DNA of 8,857 bases. It comes from Deltaproteobacteria bacterium. GTDB lineage: Bacteria; Desulfobacterota; Syntrophia; Syntrophales; UBA5619. A program made the position numbers and the translations under genes. Numbering within the stretch: the first letter of the stretch is position 1; the number at the start of each line of letters is the position of its first letter. Below are positions 1-5,925 of this stretch, piece by piece. Location: positions 1 to 8,857 of the forward strand of contig JAPLJY010000223.1 in NCBI GenBank assembly GCA_026388345.1, written 5' to 3'. Below the pieces are notes generated by a model that saw nothing but the letters and a program-made list of their open reading frames with translations, was not told the DNA's origin and did no database searches.

Positions 1-61
1 CTGAATACACCTCTTCAAATCGCATCTTCCGGATCTCCTGTAGCATCTCCGTCCGTCGCAT
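1..61 (-). CDS. Transposase N-terminus, partial (ISNCY-like), cut by left edge
   Basis: The minus strand has a perfect Shine-Dalgarno (GGAGGTGA, complement of 65-72) followed after three bases by ATG at 61-59. The frame stays open to the window edge. The first residues read MRRTEMLQEIRKMRFEEV, then YS. From memory this resembles the start of helix-turn-helix transposases grouped under ISNCY in Desulfobacterota, where the text continues into a GW...RLTQEEAARLLG-type DNA-binding helix. Only 20 codons are visible, so the assignment rests on that recognition plus the ribosome binding site and the IS-end-like repeats just behind it (86-120). It could instead be the start of another small leftward gene. 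The gene is divergent from the acyl-CoA ligase at 268. Confidence 0.55.
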   Translation of the reverse strand, partial: MRRTEMLQEIRKMRFEEVYS

Positions 62-85
62 CTGTCACCTCCATCGGTGATCGTA

Positions 86-120
86 ACAAACCGGACAGAT
101 TGTGTGCTACAAACCGGACA
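86..120. repeat. Paired 12-bp direct repeat, probable IS end
   Basis: ACAAACCGGACA occurs at 86-97 and again exactly at 109-120 (period 23). It lies 25 bases behind the start codon of the leftward transposase-like ORF. Repeated short boxes between a transposase start and the element tip are commonly transposase-binding sites, so this is probably the terminal region of the IS whose body lies left of the window. The exact tip cannot be fixed without the other end; somewhere near 100-130 is plausible. Confidence 0.4.
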
Positions 121-154
121 TGTCACGTACTCGCGACATTCCGGCAGAAACTTC

Positions 155-183
155 TTGACAGGGAAGGCCGTTTTTCATATCGT
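155..183 (+). promoter_or_regulatory. Predicted sigma-70 promoter for the acyl-CoA ligase operon
   Basis: A perfect -35 hexamer TTGACA lies at 155-160. After a 17-base spacer comes TATCGT at 178-183, which matches the -10 consensus at 4 of 6 positions. Transcription would begin near 190, giving a leader of about 78 bases before the ligase start at 268. The surrounding 160-250 stretch is clearly more AT-rich than the coding DNA. The promoter faces away from the probable IS end on its left. The -10 is only moderate, so this is a prediction. Confidence 0.45.
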
Positions 184-267
184 ATCTACTTATAAAAACA
201 AGTTATTGGCCATCCGTATCCATTTTACAAAACCGAACCGTCACACCACACCGAAGAGGAATAGCCT

Positions 268-1986
268 ATGCATGAACAGAGGCCCTGGTTGAAGTTTTAC
301 GGCGATATCCCGGAGCACATCGACTATCCGCGGGTGACGATGTACGAGGCGCTGATGCAGACGGTTTCCCGGAACCCGGACGCCCTCGCCTATGACTTCT
401 TCGGCTACACCGCAACCTACCGGCAGTTTGGCGCGGAGATCGACCGCTGCGCGGACGCCCTCGCCGCCCTCGGCCTGAAGCAGCGCGACCGGATCACGAT
501 CTCCATGCCCACCTGCCCCCAGGGGATCATCTGTTTCTACGCGGCCAACAAGTTGGGCGCGGTGGCGAGCATGATCCATCCGCTCTCGCCCGCAAAGGAG
601 ATCGAGTTTTATCTGAACACCGCCAAAAGCCGCTTTGCGCTGACGATCGATGCCTTCTACGGAAAATTCAAGGCGGTCCAGGACAAGACGGAGCTCCAAA
701 CGCTGATCCTCTGCCGGATCCCCGATTACCTCCCCCTGATCAAGAAGATCGGCTTCAACCTGACCAAAGGGCGGAAGATCCCGCCGGTTCCGGAGGACAA
801 GCTGGTCGCCTGGTGGAGCGACCTCATGCGGGGGAGCTACCCGAAGGCGCCGAAGGCGGACATGGGCACGGATGAGATGGCCGTCATCCTCTTCAGCGGC
901 GGGACAACGGGCGTCCCGAAGGGAATCATGCTCTCCAATTACAACTTCATCAGCGAAGGGATGCAGGTCTCCGTCTGGGGGAGCCTGGGGGGAGGGGACG
1001 CGATCCTCGCAATTCTCCCCATCTTCCACGGCTTCGGCCTCGGGGTCTGCATCAACGCCGCCTTCATGGGCGGGGGGAAGAGCATCCTGGTCCCCCAGTT
1101 CACGCCGGAGATCGTGGCCGACCTGATCAAAAAGAAGCGGCCGAATTTCGTCGTTGGCGTGCCTACCCTCTTCGAGGCGCTCTGCAGCAACCCCGTGTTT
1201 CAAAAGGCCGATCTGAGCTGTCTCCGGGCCACCTTCAGCGGCGCCGACACGCTTCCCCGGCCGGTCAAAGAGAGGTTCGAGGCGGTCGTAAGGGAGCGGG
1301 GCGGAAACACCCAGCTCCTGGAGGGCTATGGCCTTACGGAGGCGGTGACGGCGATCATGGCGACGCCGCTCAACGGGTACCGGGAAGGGAGCGTGGGGCT
1401 GCCCTTCCCCGACATGCTGGCCAAGATCGTGAGAACCGGGACGACCGAGGAGGCGCCCGTCGGCGAGGAGGGGGAGATCTGCGTGAACGGCCCCGCCGTG
1501 ATGCTGGGCTACCTCGATCAGCCGGAGGAGACGGCCAACACGCTGAAGACGCACGCGGACGGCAAAATCTGGCTCCACACCGGCGACATCGGCACGATGG
1601 ACGCCGACGGCTTCTTTTACTTCCGGCTCCGCCAGAAACGGATGATCAAGTCGTCGGGGATGAACGTCTACCCCGCCCAGGTGGAGGATGTTCTCTACCG
1701 GCACCCCGATGTCCTCAAGGCCTGTGTCATCGGCGTTCCCGACGAGAAGCAGGTCCAGCGCGTCAAGGGGTTCGTCGTGCTGAAAGAGCCCGGGAAGGCC
1801 GGTCCGGAGATGGAGAAGGCGCTTGTCGCCCACTGCCAGGAGCATCTGATCCGCTGGAGCTGCCCCCGGGATATCGAGTTCCGGAACGACCTCCCCTGCA
1901 CGCTGGTCGGCAAAGTCGCCTTCAACACCCTCGAACAGGAGGAGGTTGCGAAGCTGAAGGCCGAAGGGAAATACTGCGGACAATGA
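268..1986 (+). CDS. AMP-forming acyl-CoA ligase (ANL superfamily)
   Basis: This 572-residue protein should activate a carboxylic acid with ATP and CoA to an acyl-CoA via an acyl-adenylate, in the cytoplasm. Visible motifs are the phosphate-binding loop FSGGTTGVPKG (209-219), GYGLTEA (353-359) of the adenylate site, LHTGDIG (436-442) with the ribose-binding Asp440, and hinge-region RQKRMIKSSGMNVYP (455-469). Near the C-terminus is the catalytic lysine, Lys549, in LVGKVAFN. The large N-terminal domain spans roughly residues 30-450 and the mobile C-terminal domain about 455-560, so the enzyme is full length. The start is supported by GAAGAGGA at 253-260, seven bases before ATG. It is the first gene of a plus-strand run, with 22 bases to the BcrC-like gene. 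Substrate cannot be read by eye: an aromatic, hydroxy-, or medium/long-chain acid are all possible. The neighbours favour an acid that becomes substrate of the downstream reductase/dehydratase (inference). Confidence 0.93.
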   Translation: MHEQRPWLKFYGDIPEHIDYPRVTMYEALMQTVSRNPDALAYDFFGYTATYRQFGAEIDRCADALAALGLKQRDRITISMPTCPQGIICFYAANKLGAVASMIHPLSPAKEIEFYLNTAKSRFALTIDAFYGKFKAVQDKTELQTLILCRIPDYLPLIKKIGFNLTKGRKIPPVPEDKLVAWWSDLMRGSYPKAPKADMGTDEMAVILFSGGTTGVPKGIMLSNYNFISEGMQVSVWGSLGGGDAILAILPIFHGFGLGVCINAAFMGGGKSILVPQFTPEIVADLIKKKRPNFVVGVPTLFEALCSNPVFQKADLSCLRATFSGADTLPRPVKERFEAVVRERGGNTQLLEGYGLTEAVTAIMATPLNGYREGSVGLPFPDMLAKIVRTGTTEEAPVGEEGEICVNGPAVMLGYLDQPEETANTLKTHADGKIWLHTGDIGTMDADGFFYFRLRQKRMIKSSGMNVYPAQVEDVLYRHPDVLKACVIGVPDEKQVQRVKGFVVLKEPGKAGPEMEKALVAHCQEHLIRWSCPRDIEFRNDLPCTLVGKVAFNTLEQEEVAKLKAEGKYCGQ

Positions 1987-1994
1987 TTCCGGAT

Positions 1995-2001
1995 AAGGAG
2001 G
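1995..2001 (+). promoter_or_regulatory. Shine-Dalgarno deciding the start of the BcrC-like gene
   Basis: AAGGAGG sits seven bases before ATG at 2009. The in-frame TTG at 2006, directly before it, would leave only four bases, so ATG 2009 is the better start. Confidence 0.75.
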
Positions 2002-2008
2002 CCGATTG

Positions 2009-3133
2009 ATGAAGCCGATCGATGAATGCTATCAAATTCTGAAAGATCCATACGGTTACGTGAAAAGATTCAAGGCGGAAAGCGGCAGGAAGGTCGTCGG
2101 GACCTTCTGCTCCTACGCGCCGGAGGAGATCATCCTTGCCGCCGGGGCGCACCCCTTCAGGCTCTTCGGTTCGGGGGAGAAGATCCATCTGGCCGAGGCC
2201 CACTTGCAGTCCTACTGCTGCTCGCTGGTCCGGGGAGCCCTGGAGGACGCCCTCGGCGGCCGTCTCGAATTCCTGGACGGGGCCGTCTTTCCCCACACCT
2301 GCGACTCGATCCAGCGCCTCTCCGACATCTGGCGGCTGAATGTCCGCGCCTGCTTCCATCTCGACGTGGTCCTGCCGGTCAAGCTGGATACGGATGGCGC
2401 GGCGCAATACCTGATCGACGTCCTGAACCGTTTCCGCGGGGAGCTGGGGGAGAAGCTGGGGGTGACGATTTCCGATGATGACCTCCGGGCGGCGATCCGG
2501 ACCATGAACCGGATCCGCGCCGCCCTGACACGGATCTACGATCTGAAGGGCGAGCGGCCGGAGATCCTCAAGGGAAGCGATCTCTACGCGTTGGTCCGCG
2601 CCGCGATGATCATGGACAGGACCCGGGCGGCATCCCTTCTGGAGGAGGTTGCCGCGGCGATGGAGAAAATAAGCGCTTCAAAGGTCGCGGCGTGGCCGAA
2701 AAAGCGGATCGTCCTTTCGGGCGGCGTCTGCAACCACCCCGACATTTACACGATCATCGAGGAGGCGGGCGGCGCGGTCGTCGGGGACGACCTCTGCACC
2801 GGTTCCCGCTACTTCAGCGGCCTCATCGACGAGAAAGCCGATCCCGTGAAGGCGATCGCCGGGCGCATTCTGACGCGGATCGTCTGCCCGGCGAAGCATC
2901 GGGGTCTCACCGACCGGGCGGACCACCTCATCCGTCTGGTCCGCGAGCAGCGGGCGCAGGGGGTGATCTTCTTCCTGCTGAAGTTCTGCGATCCCCATGC
3001 CTTCGATTACCCCTATCTCAAGGAGGCGCTGGACCGGGAGGGGATCCCCGGCATGCTCATGGAGGTCGAGGACCGGCTTCCGGCCGACGGACAGCTTAGG
3101 ACACGGTTCGAGGCGTTTGTCGAGATGATCTAG
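2009..3133 (+). CDS. 2-hydroxyacyl-CoA dehydratase / benzoyl-CoA reductase family subunit (BcrC-like)
   Basis: This 374-residue protein of the HGD-D family (PF06050) is expected to be one of two iron-sulfur subunits that bind an acyl-CoA and perform a ketyl-radical dehydration (HgdAB/HadBC type) or an aromatic ring reduction (BcrBC type). Seen: TFCSYAPEEIILAAG with Cys34, HLQSYCCSLVRG with Cys70/Cys71, FPHTCDSIQRL with Cys98, DDLCTGSRYF with Cys263, and a C-terminal KFCDPHAFDYPYLK block (Cys327) ending in RTRFEAFVEMI. In this family three cysteines typically ligate a [4Fe-4S] cluster; Cys34, one of Cys70/71 and Cys98 are the likely ligands. Length fits BcrC (about 380 residues). It follows the ligase by 22 bases and precedes the BcrB-like subunit, from which it is separated by a palindromic repeat starting at its stop codon. 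The ATP-driven activator it needs is not in the window. The family is sure; benzoyl-CoA reductase versus hydroxyacyl-CoA dehydratase is open. Confidence 0.88.
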   Translation: MKPIDECYQILKDPYGYVKRFKAESGRKVVGTFCSYAPEEIILAAGAHPFRLFGSGEKIHLAEAHLQSYCCSLVRGALEDALGGRLEFLDGAVFPHTCDSIQRLSDIWRLNVRACFHLDVVLPVKLDTDGAAQYLIDVLNRFRGELGEKLGVTISDDDLRAAIRTMNRIRAALTRIYDLKGERPEILKGSDLYALVRAAMIMDRTRAASLLEEVAAAMEKISASKVAAWPKKRIVLSGGVCNHPDIYTIIEEAGGAVVGDDLCTGSRYFSGLIDEKADPVKAIAGRILTRIVCPAKHRGLTDRADHLIRLVREQRAQGVIFFLLKFCDPHAFDYPYLKEALDREGIPGMLMEVEDRLPADGQLRTRFEAFVEMI

Positions 3134-3259
3134 CAGGCTGTTGAAAAGCGCTCACCTGCTGCGTTGTGCTTCAAACCTCATTGCTCGACGTATTTCACTA
3201 TACGCCTCGCTCTTCGGGTTTTGCGCGCCTTGCATCTAAGCGTTTTTGAACAACCTGCC
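3133..3259 (+). repeat. Near-palindromic intergenic repeat, copy A (MITE-like)
   Basis: The ends form an imperfect terminal inverted repeat: 3133-3152 against the complement of 3239-3258 matches at 17 of 20 positions (GCAGGCTGTTGAAAAGCGCT-type tip). The interior is also roughly self-complementary, for example GCTCGACGTAT against ATACGCCTCGC, so the RNA would fold into one long imperfect stem. A second copy lies inverted at 6495-6601; the core 3149-3255 matches it at 90 of 107 bases by my hand alignment. There is no coding potential of its own. It lies exactly between the BcrC-like stop and the BcrB-like leader, so it may act as a processing or attenuation structure within the run, or simply be a mobile insertion. 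Confidence 0.8.
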
Positions 3260-3262
3260 AAA

Positions 3263-3296
3263 CCGGGGAAATGGGGGAAGTGTCCCTATATTAATT
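3263..3296 (+). repeat. Possible REP-type motif next to repeat copy A
   Basis: The stretch contains GGGGAAATGGGGGAAGTG, then TCCC and the AT-rich TATATTAATT. On the complement it reads as an AT-rich lead followed by AGGGACACTTCCCCCATTT. I recall such strings beside REP-associated (Y1, IS200-like) transposase genes in Desulfobacterota. Internal GGGA-AGTG-TCCC symmetry is only four base pairs. No transposase is near, so this would be an orphan copy or remnant. Confidence 0.3.
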
Positions 3297-3302
3297 AAGG
3301 AG
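3297..3302 (+). promoter_or_regulatory. Shine-Dalgarno deciding the start of the BcrB-like gene
   Basis: AAGGAG lies six bases before ATG at 3309. The open frame runs 21 codons further upstream to a TTG at 3246, but those codons lie in the repeat tip and the REP-like stretch and have no ribosome binding site. Confidence 0.8.
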
Positions 3303-3308
3303 CGGAAG

Positions 3309-4547
3309 ATGGCGGAACAGGACGAAGCGAAGGAAAAGCGGAAGATCAAGGCGGTCAAGAAGATGAAGGAGATCATGACGGCCTACTACATCGATGCGAA
3401 GACCGCGGAGCAGACGGGGAAGAAGGTGGCCTGGATCACGAGCGGCGGGCCGGTGGAGCCGCTGATCGCTATGGACGTGATCCCCGTCTATCCGGAGAAC
3501 CACGGGGCGATGATCGGGGCAAGCAAGATGGGGGTGGACCTCTGCGAAAAGGCGGAAGCGATGGGCTATTCGAGCGACCTGTGCTCCTATGCCCGTTCGG
3601 ACATCGCCTGCACACCGGTGAACGGCGGACCGATCGGCGGCCTTCCGCGGCCCGACATGCTCGTCTGCTGTAACAACATCTGCGGGACCGTCCTGAAGTG
3701 GTACGAGGTGCAGGCCCGGTATTTCAAGGTTCCGCTCTTCATCCTGGACACCCCGTTCTGCCACACCGGGTTTTCTGCGGAGGCGAAGCGTTACGTCAAG
3801 GGGCAGATCAACGACTACATCGCATTCCTGGAGGCCGCCTGCGGGAAGAAGCTCGATCAGGATCGGATCCGGGAGGTCGGGCGGCTCTCCGTGGAGGGCC
3901 AGCGGCTCTGGCAGAAGGTTCTGGATACGGCGATGAACAGGCCTGCGCCGCTCTCCGCCTTCGACGCCTTCATCCACCTTGCCCTGATGGTCACCCTCCG
4001 CGGGACGCAGCAGGCCGTGGATTACTACAAGATGCTCCTCGCCGAGATGCAGGAACGGGTCGCCGAGGGGATCGGGGCCGTCCCGAACGAAAAATACCGG
4101 CTCCTCTGGGACAATATCCCCGTCTGGTTCCGGATGAAATGGCTCTCGGAGAAGTTCGCCTCCCGGGACGCCTGCCTCGTTGCGGATACCTACACTTCCT
4201 CCTGGTGCAGCGCTCTGAGGTATGTCGATGAAAACGATTTTCTCGGGTCGATGGCCGAGTGCCATACCCGGATCTACCTCAATATCGGCGTGGACGAGAT
4301 GGCCCGGCAGGTGATGGAGATGGTGGAGAAGTACGGCGCGGACGGCCTCGTGATGCACTCCAATCGGAGCTGCAAGCCCTACTCCCTGGGCCAGTATGAC
4401 ATCCAGCGGATCGTTCAGCAGAAGATGGGGATCCCGACGGTGATGATCGAGGCGGACATGGTCGATGAACGGAGCTTCTCCGAGGGGCAGATCGAAACCC
4501 GGATCGAGGCCTTCATCGAACTGCTCAAGGGGAAACAGAAGCCATGA
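3309..4547 (+). CDS. 2-hydroxyacyl-CoA dehydratase / benzoyl-CoA reductase family subunit (BcrB-like)
   Basis: This 412-residue protein is the partner subunit, also HGD-D family but of the larger BcrB type. Diagnostic stretches are ITSGGPVEPLIAMDVIPVYP (43-62), ENHGAMIGASKM (63-74), LCSYARSDIA (91-100) and GGLPRPDMLVCCNNICGTVL (110-129) followed by KWYE. Near the C-terminus is HSNRSCKPYSLGQYD with Cys355. Cysteines at 79, 92, 101, 120, 121, 125 and 355 offer the ligands for a [4Fe-4S] cluster; by family precedent Cys92, one of 120/121/125 and Cys355 are the likeliest. The LCSYAR...CCNNICGT pattern is closer to what I know of BcrB-type proteins than to HgdA/HgdB. The N-terminus is highly charged (EQDEAKEKRKIKAVKKMKE). 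Its stop overlaps the start of the M20 gene by four bases (ATGA), implying coupled translation. Expected partners are the BcrC-like protein and an absent ATPase activator. Substrate unknown. Confidence 0.9.
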   Translation: MAEQDEAKEKRKIKAVKKMKEIMTAYYIDAKTAEQTGKKVAWITSGGPVEPLIAMDVIPVYPENHGAMIGASKMGVDLCEKAEAMGYSSDLCSYARSDIACTPVNGGPIGGLPRPDMLVCCNNICGTVLKWYEVQARYFKVPLFILDTPFCHTGFSAEAKRYVKGQINDYIAFLEAACGKKLDQDRIREVGRLSVEGQRLWQKVLDTAMNRPAPLSAFDAFIHLALMVTLRGTQQAVDYYKMLLAEMQERVAEGIGAVPNEKYRLLWDNIPVWFRMKWLSEKFASRDACLVADTYTSSWCSALRYVDENDFLGSMAECHTRIYLNIGVDEMARQVMEMVEKYGADGLVMHSNRSCKPYSLGQYDIQRIVQQKMGIPTVMIEADMVDERSFSEGQIETRIEAFIELLKGKQKP

Positions 4548-5668
4548 AGATCAATGTCGTCGATGAATTTATGGCGCTGGCCTCCCTGAACAGCCTCTCG
4601 CGCCGGGAAGGTGCTGTGGCCGAGCATCTGACCGGAAGGCTCCGGGAGCTTCACCTGGACGTGACGATAGACGATTCGGCCCTCCGGACGGGCAGCGACA
4701 CGGGAAACGTCGTGGTTCGCGTACCGGGCAACTCCCCTGGGCCGACCGTTCTGCTCTGCGCCCATATGGACACCGTAGGTTCCACGGAAGGGATGGTCCC
4801 GGTGTTGCGCGACGGGGTGATTTACAGCAACGGCGTGACCGTCCTCGGGGCAGACGACAAGGCGGGGATCGCGATCATCCTGTCTGTCCTTGCGGATCTC
4901 AATGGCGGAGGTGTTTCCCATCCGGATCTCGAAGTGGTCTTTACCGTCCAGGAGGAGGTGGGTCTTTTCGGCGCCAAGCATCTGAAAACGGAGTTGAGGG
5001 CCGCCTTCGGTTACATCCTCGACGGCGACGGCCCCGTGGGCCACATCGTCAATCAGGCGCCATCGAAGGTGGATCTCGATCTTGTTCTCACGGGGAAGGC
5101 GGCCCATGCCGGGATCTGTCCCGAGGAGGGGATCAATGCCATCGTCGTTGCGGCCACGGCCATCGCCCGCCTTCGCACCGGACGCATCGACCGCCGAACG
5201 ACTTCGAATGTGGGGCTGATCAGCGGTGGCAGTATCCGGAACATGGTCGCCGACCGGGCTGAGGTGAACCTGGAGGTCCGGAGCACCGATGCGGTCAGAT
5301 TGGAGGAGGAGGTGCAGGCGGTCCTGAACGCCTTCCAGGAGGAGGCCGCATCCGCCGGCGCCGGGCTTTCCGTCCGGAAGGATCTCCCCTTTGAGACCTT
5401 TACCATTTCCGAGACGCATCCGGTCGTGGCGAACGCCTTCCGTGCCGCGCGCGCCCTGGGAATCGAACCCCGGCTCTGGACGTCCGGCGGCGGCATGGAT
5501 GCCAATGTCTTCAATTTGCAGGGGTTGCCCTGCGTGGGGCTCGGTATCGGCATCGAGGCCGCCCATTCTCCGCAGGAGCATATCGCCGTTGCGCAATTAG
5601 AGGCGGGGGTGCGGTTTATCGAGGCCTTGTTAAAAGAAGCGGTCGTCTCGGTGTCACCAACCGGTTGA
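4544..5668 (+). CDS. M20 family metallohydrolase, peptidase T-like
   Basis: This 374-residue cytoplasmic dinuclear-zinc hydrolase cleaves an amide bond in a peptide or N-acyl amino acid. Metal-site motifs are all present: LLCAHMDTV (His74, Asp76), LGADDKAG (bridging Asp104), VFTVQEEVGLFGAK (catalytic Glu137, metal ligand Glu138), ILDGDGPVG (Asp160) and EAAHSPQEHI (His341). KAAHAGICPEEGINAI around 183-198 opens the dimerization domain inserted in the catalytic domain. The pattern (HMDTV, GADDKAG, KAAHAG..PEEG) fits the PepT-like branch more than the DapE or hippuricase branches. There is no signal peptide. Its ATG overlaps the BcrB-like stop (ATGA) and only a weak AAGGGG at 4527-4532 precedes it, so it is probably translated by coupling. 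That links it to the dehydratase module, perhaps supplying amino acids or releasing a conjugated acid (inference). Confidence 0.88.
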   Translation: MKINVVDEFMALASLNSLSRREGAVAEHLTGRLRELHLDVTIDDSALRTGSDTGNVVVRVPGNSPGPTVLLCAHMDTVGSTEGMVPVLRDGVIYSNGVTVLGADDKAGIAIILSVLADLNGGGVSHPDLEVVFTVQEEVGLFGAKHLKTELRAAFGYILDGDGPVGHIVNQAPSKVDLDLVLTGKAAHAGICPEEGINAIVVAATAIARLRTGRIDRRTTSNVGLISGGSIRNMVADRAEVNLEVRSTDAVRLEEEVQAVLNAFQEEAASAGAGLSVRKDLPFETFTISETHPVVANAFRAARALGIEPRLWTSGGGMDANVFNLQGLPCVGLGIGIEAAHSPQEHIAVAQLEAGVRFIEALLKEAVVSVSPTG

Positions 5669-5685
5669 AACGCTGTTGTCATTTA

Positions 5686-5884
5686 GAGACCTTTGAAAAC
5701 CGTGATCCCTCCGCGCGCTGGATATTTTCCGACCCTGCGCCTCCTCGCTTCGCTGCAATGACGAAACTCGCGCTTCGCGCTCAAACGGTTGTCTTTGCGG
5801 ACGCTCCGCTGCGGGGGCAGGGTACCCCGAAAAATCTCCAATGCGCGCTTCCGGGATCCGCTTTCCAAAGTACGCAAAGGTCTC
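5686..5884. repeat. 199-bp imperfect palindromic intergenic element
   Basis: The outer ends are perfect 10-base inverted repeats, GAGACCTTTG at 5686-5695 and CAAAGGTCTC at 5875-5884. Further blocks pair in the same order going inward: GATCCC with GGGATCC, GCGCGC with GCGCGC, TGGATATTTTC with GAAAAATCTCCA, and ACCCTGC with GCAGGGT. The centre has small hairpins such as GCGCTTCGCGC. The sequence is unlike the 3133/6495 repeat, so it is a separate family. It fills most of the gap between the M20 gene and the HD-domain gene. No transposase is inside, so it is best described as a MITE-like or structured intergenic repeat. Confidence 0.65.
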
Positions 5885-5916
5885 ATTTAGGTTATCATCC
5901 CCGTGCAGGGGGAACA

Positions 5917-5924
5917 GGAGGGGG
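5917..5924 (+). promoter_or_regulatory. Shine-Dalgarno deciding the start of the HD-domain gene
   Basis: A purine run GGAGGGGG (part of AACAGGAGGGGGA) immediately precedes ATG at 5926, with AGGAG at 5916-5920 spaced five bases. The frame is open back to 5665, but that extension translates the palindromic element and lacks a ribosome binding site. A TATCAT (-10-like) at 5893-5898 has no convincing -35, so a promoter here is not supported. Confidence 0.7.
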
Positions 5925-5925
5925 A

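Noticed and set aside
86..120. CRISPR-like spacing of the 12-bp direct repeat
   Set aside because: There are only two units, with an 11-base gap and no further copies. An IS end explains it better.
77..292. 71-codon plus-strand frame at the left end
   Set aside because: It spans the IS-end repeats and the promoter, has no ribosome binding site and overlaps the ligase start.
241..1983. 580-codon open frame on the minus strand across the whole ligase gene
   Set aside because: It mirrors a gene with clear ANL motifs. Long antisense frames are expected in GC-rich DNA with strong third-position bias, and the translation is low-complexity (rich in D, L, R, H, P) with no recognisable motif.
3287..3292. 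TATATT as a -10 box for a separate BcrB-like promoter
   Set aside because: No -35 lies at a suitable distance, and a start of transcription there would fall on the ribosome binding site.
3291..4358. 355-codon minus-strand frame antisense to the BcrB-like gene
   Set aside because: It is a shadow of a confident gene with the same low-complexity composition and no family features.
4415..5596. 393-codon minus-strand frame across the M20 gene
   Set aside because: All M20 metal-site motifs are on the plus strand; the antisense product has no recognisable domain.
5658..5667. Perfect palindrome CAACCGGTTG at the end of the M20 gene as an operator or terminator
   Set aside because: It is only 10 bases, lies inside the last codons and has no T tract; it is likely chance.
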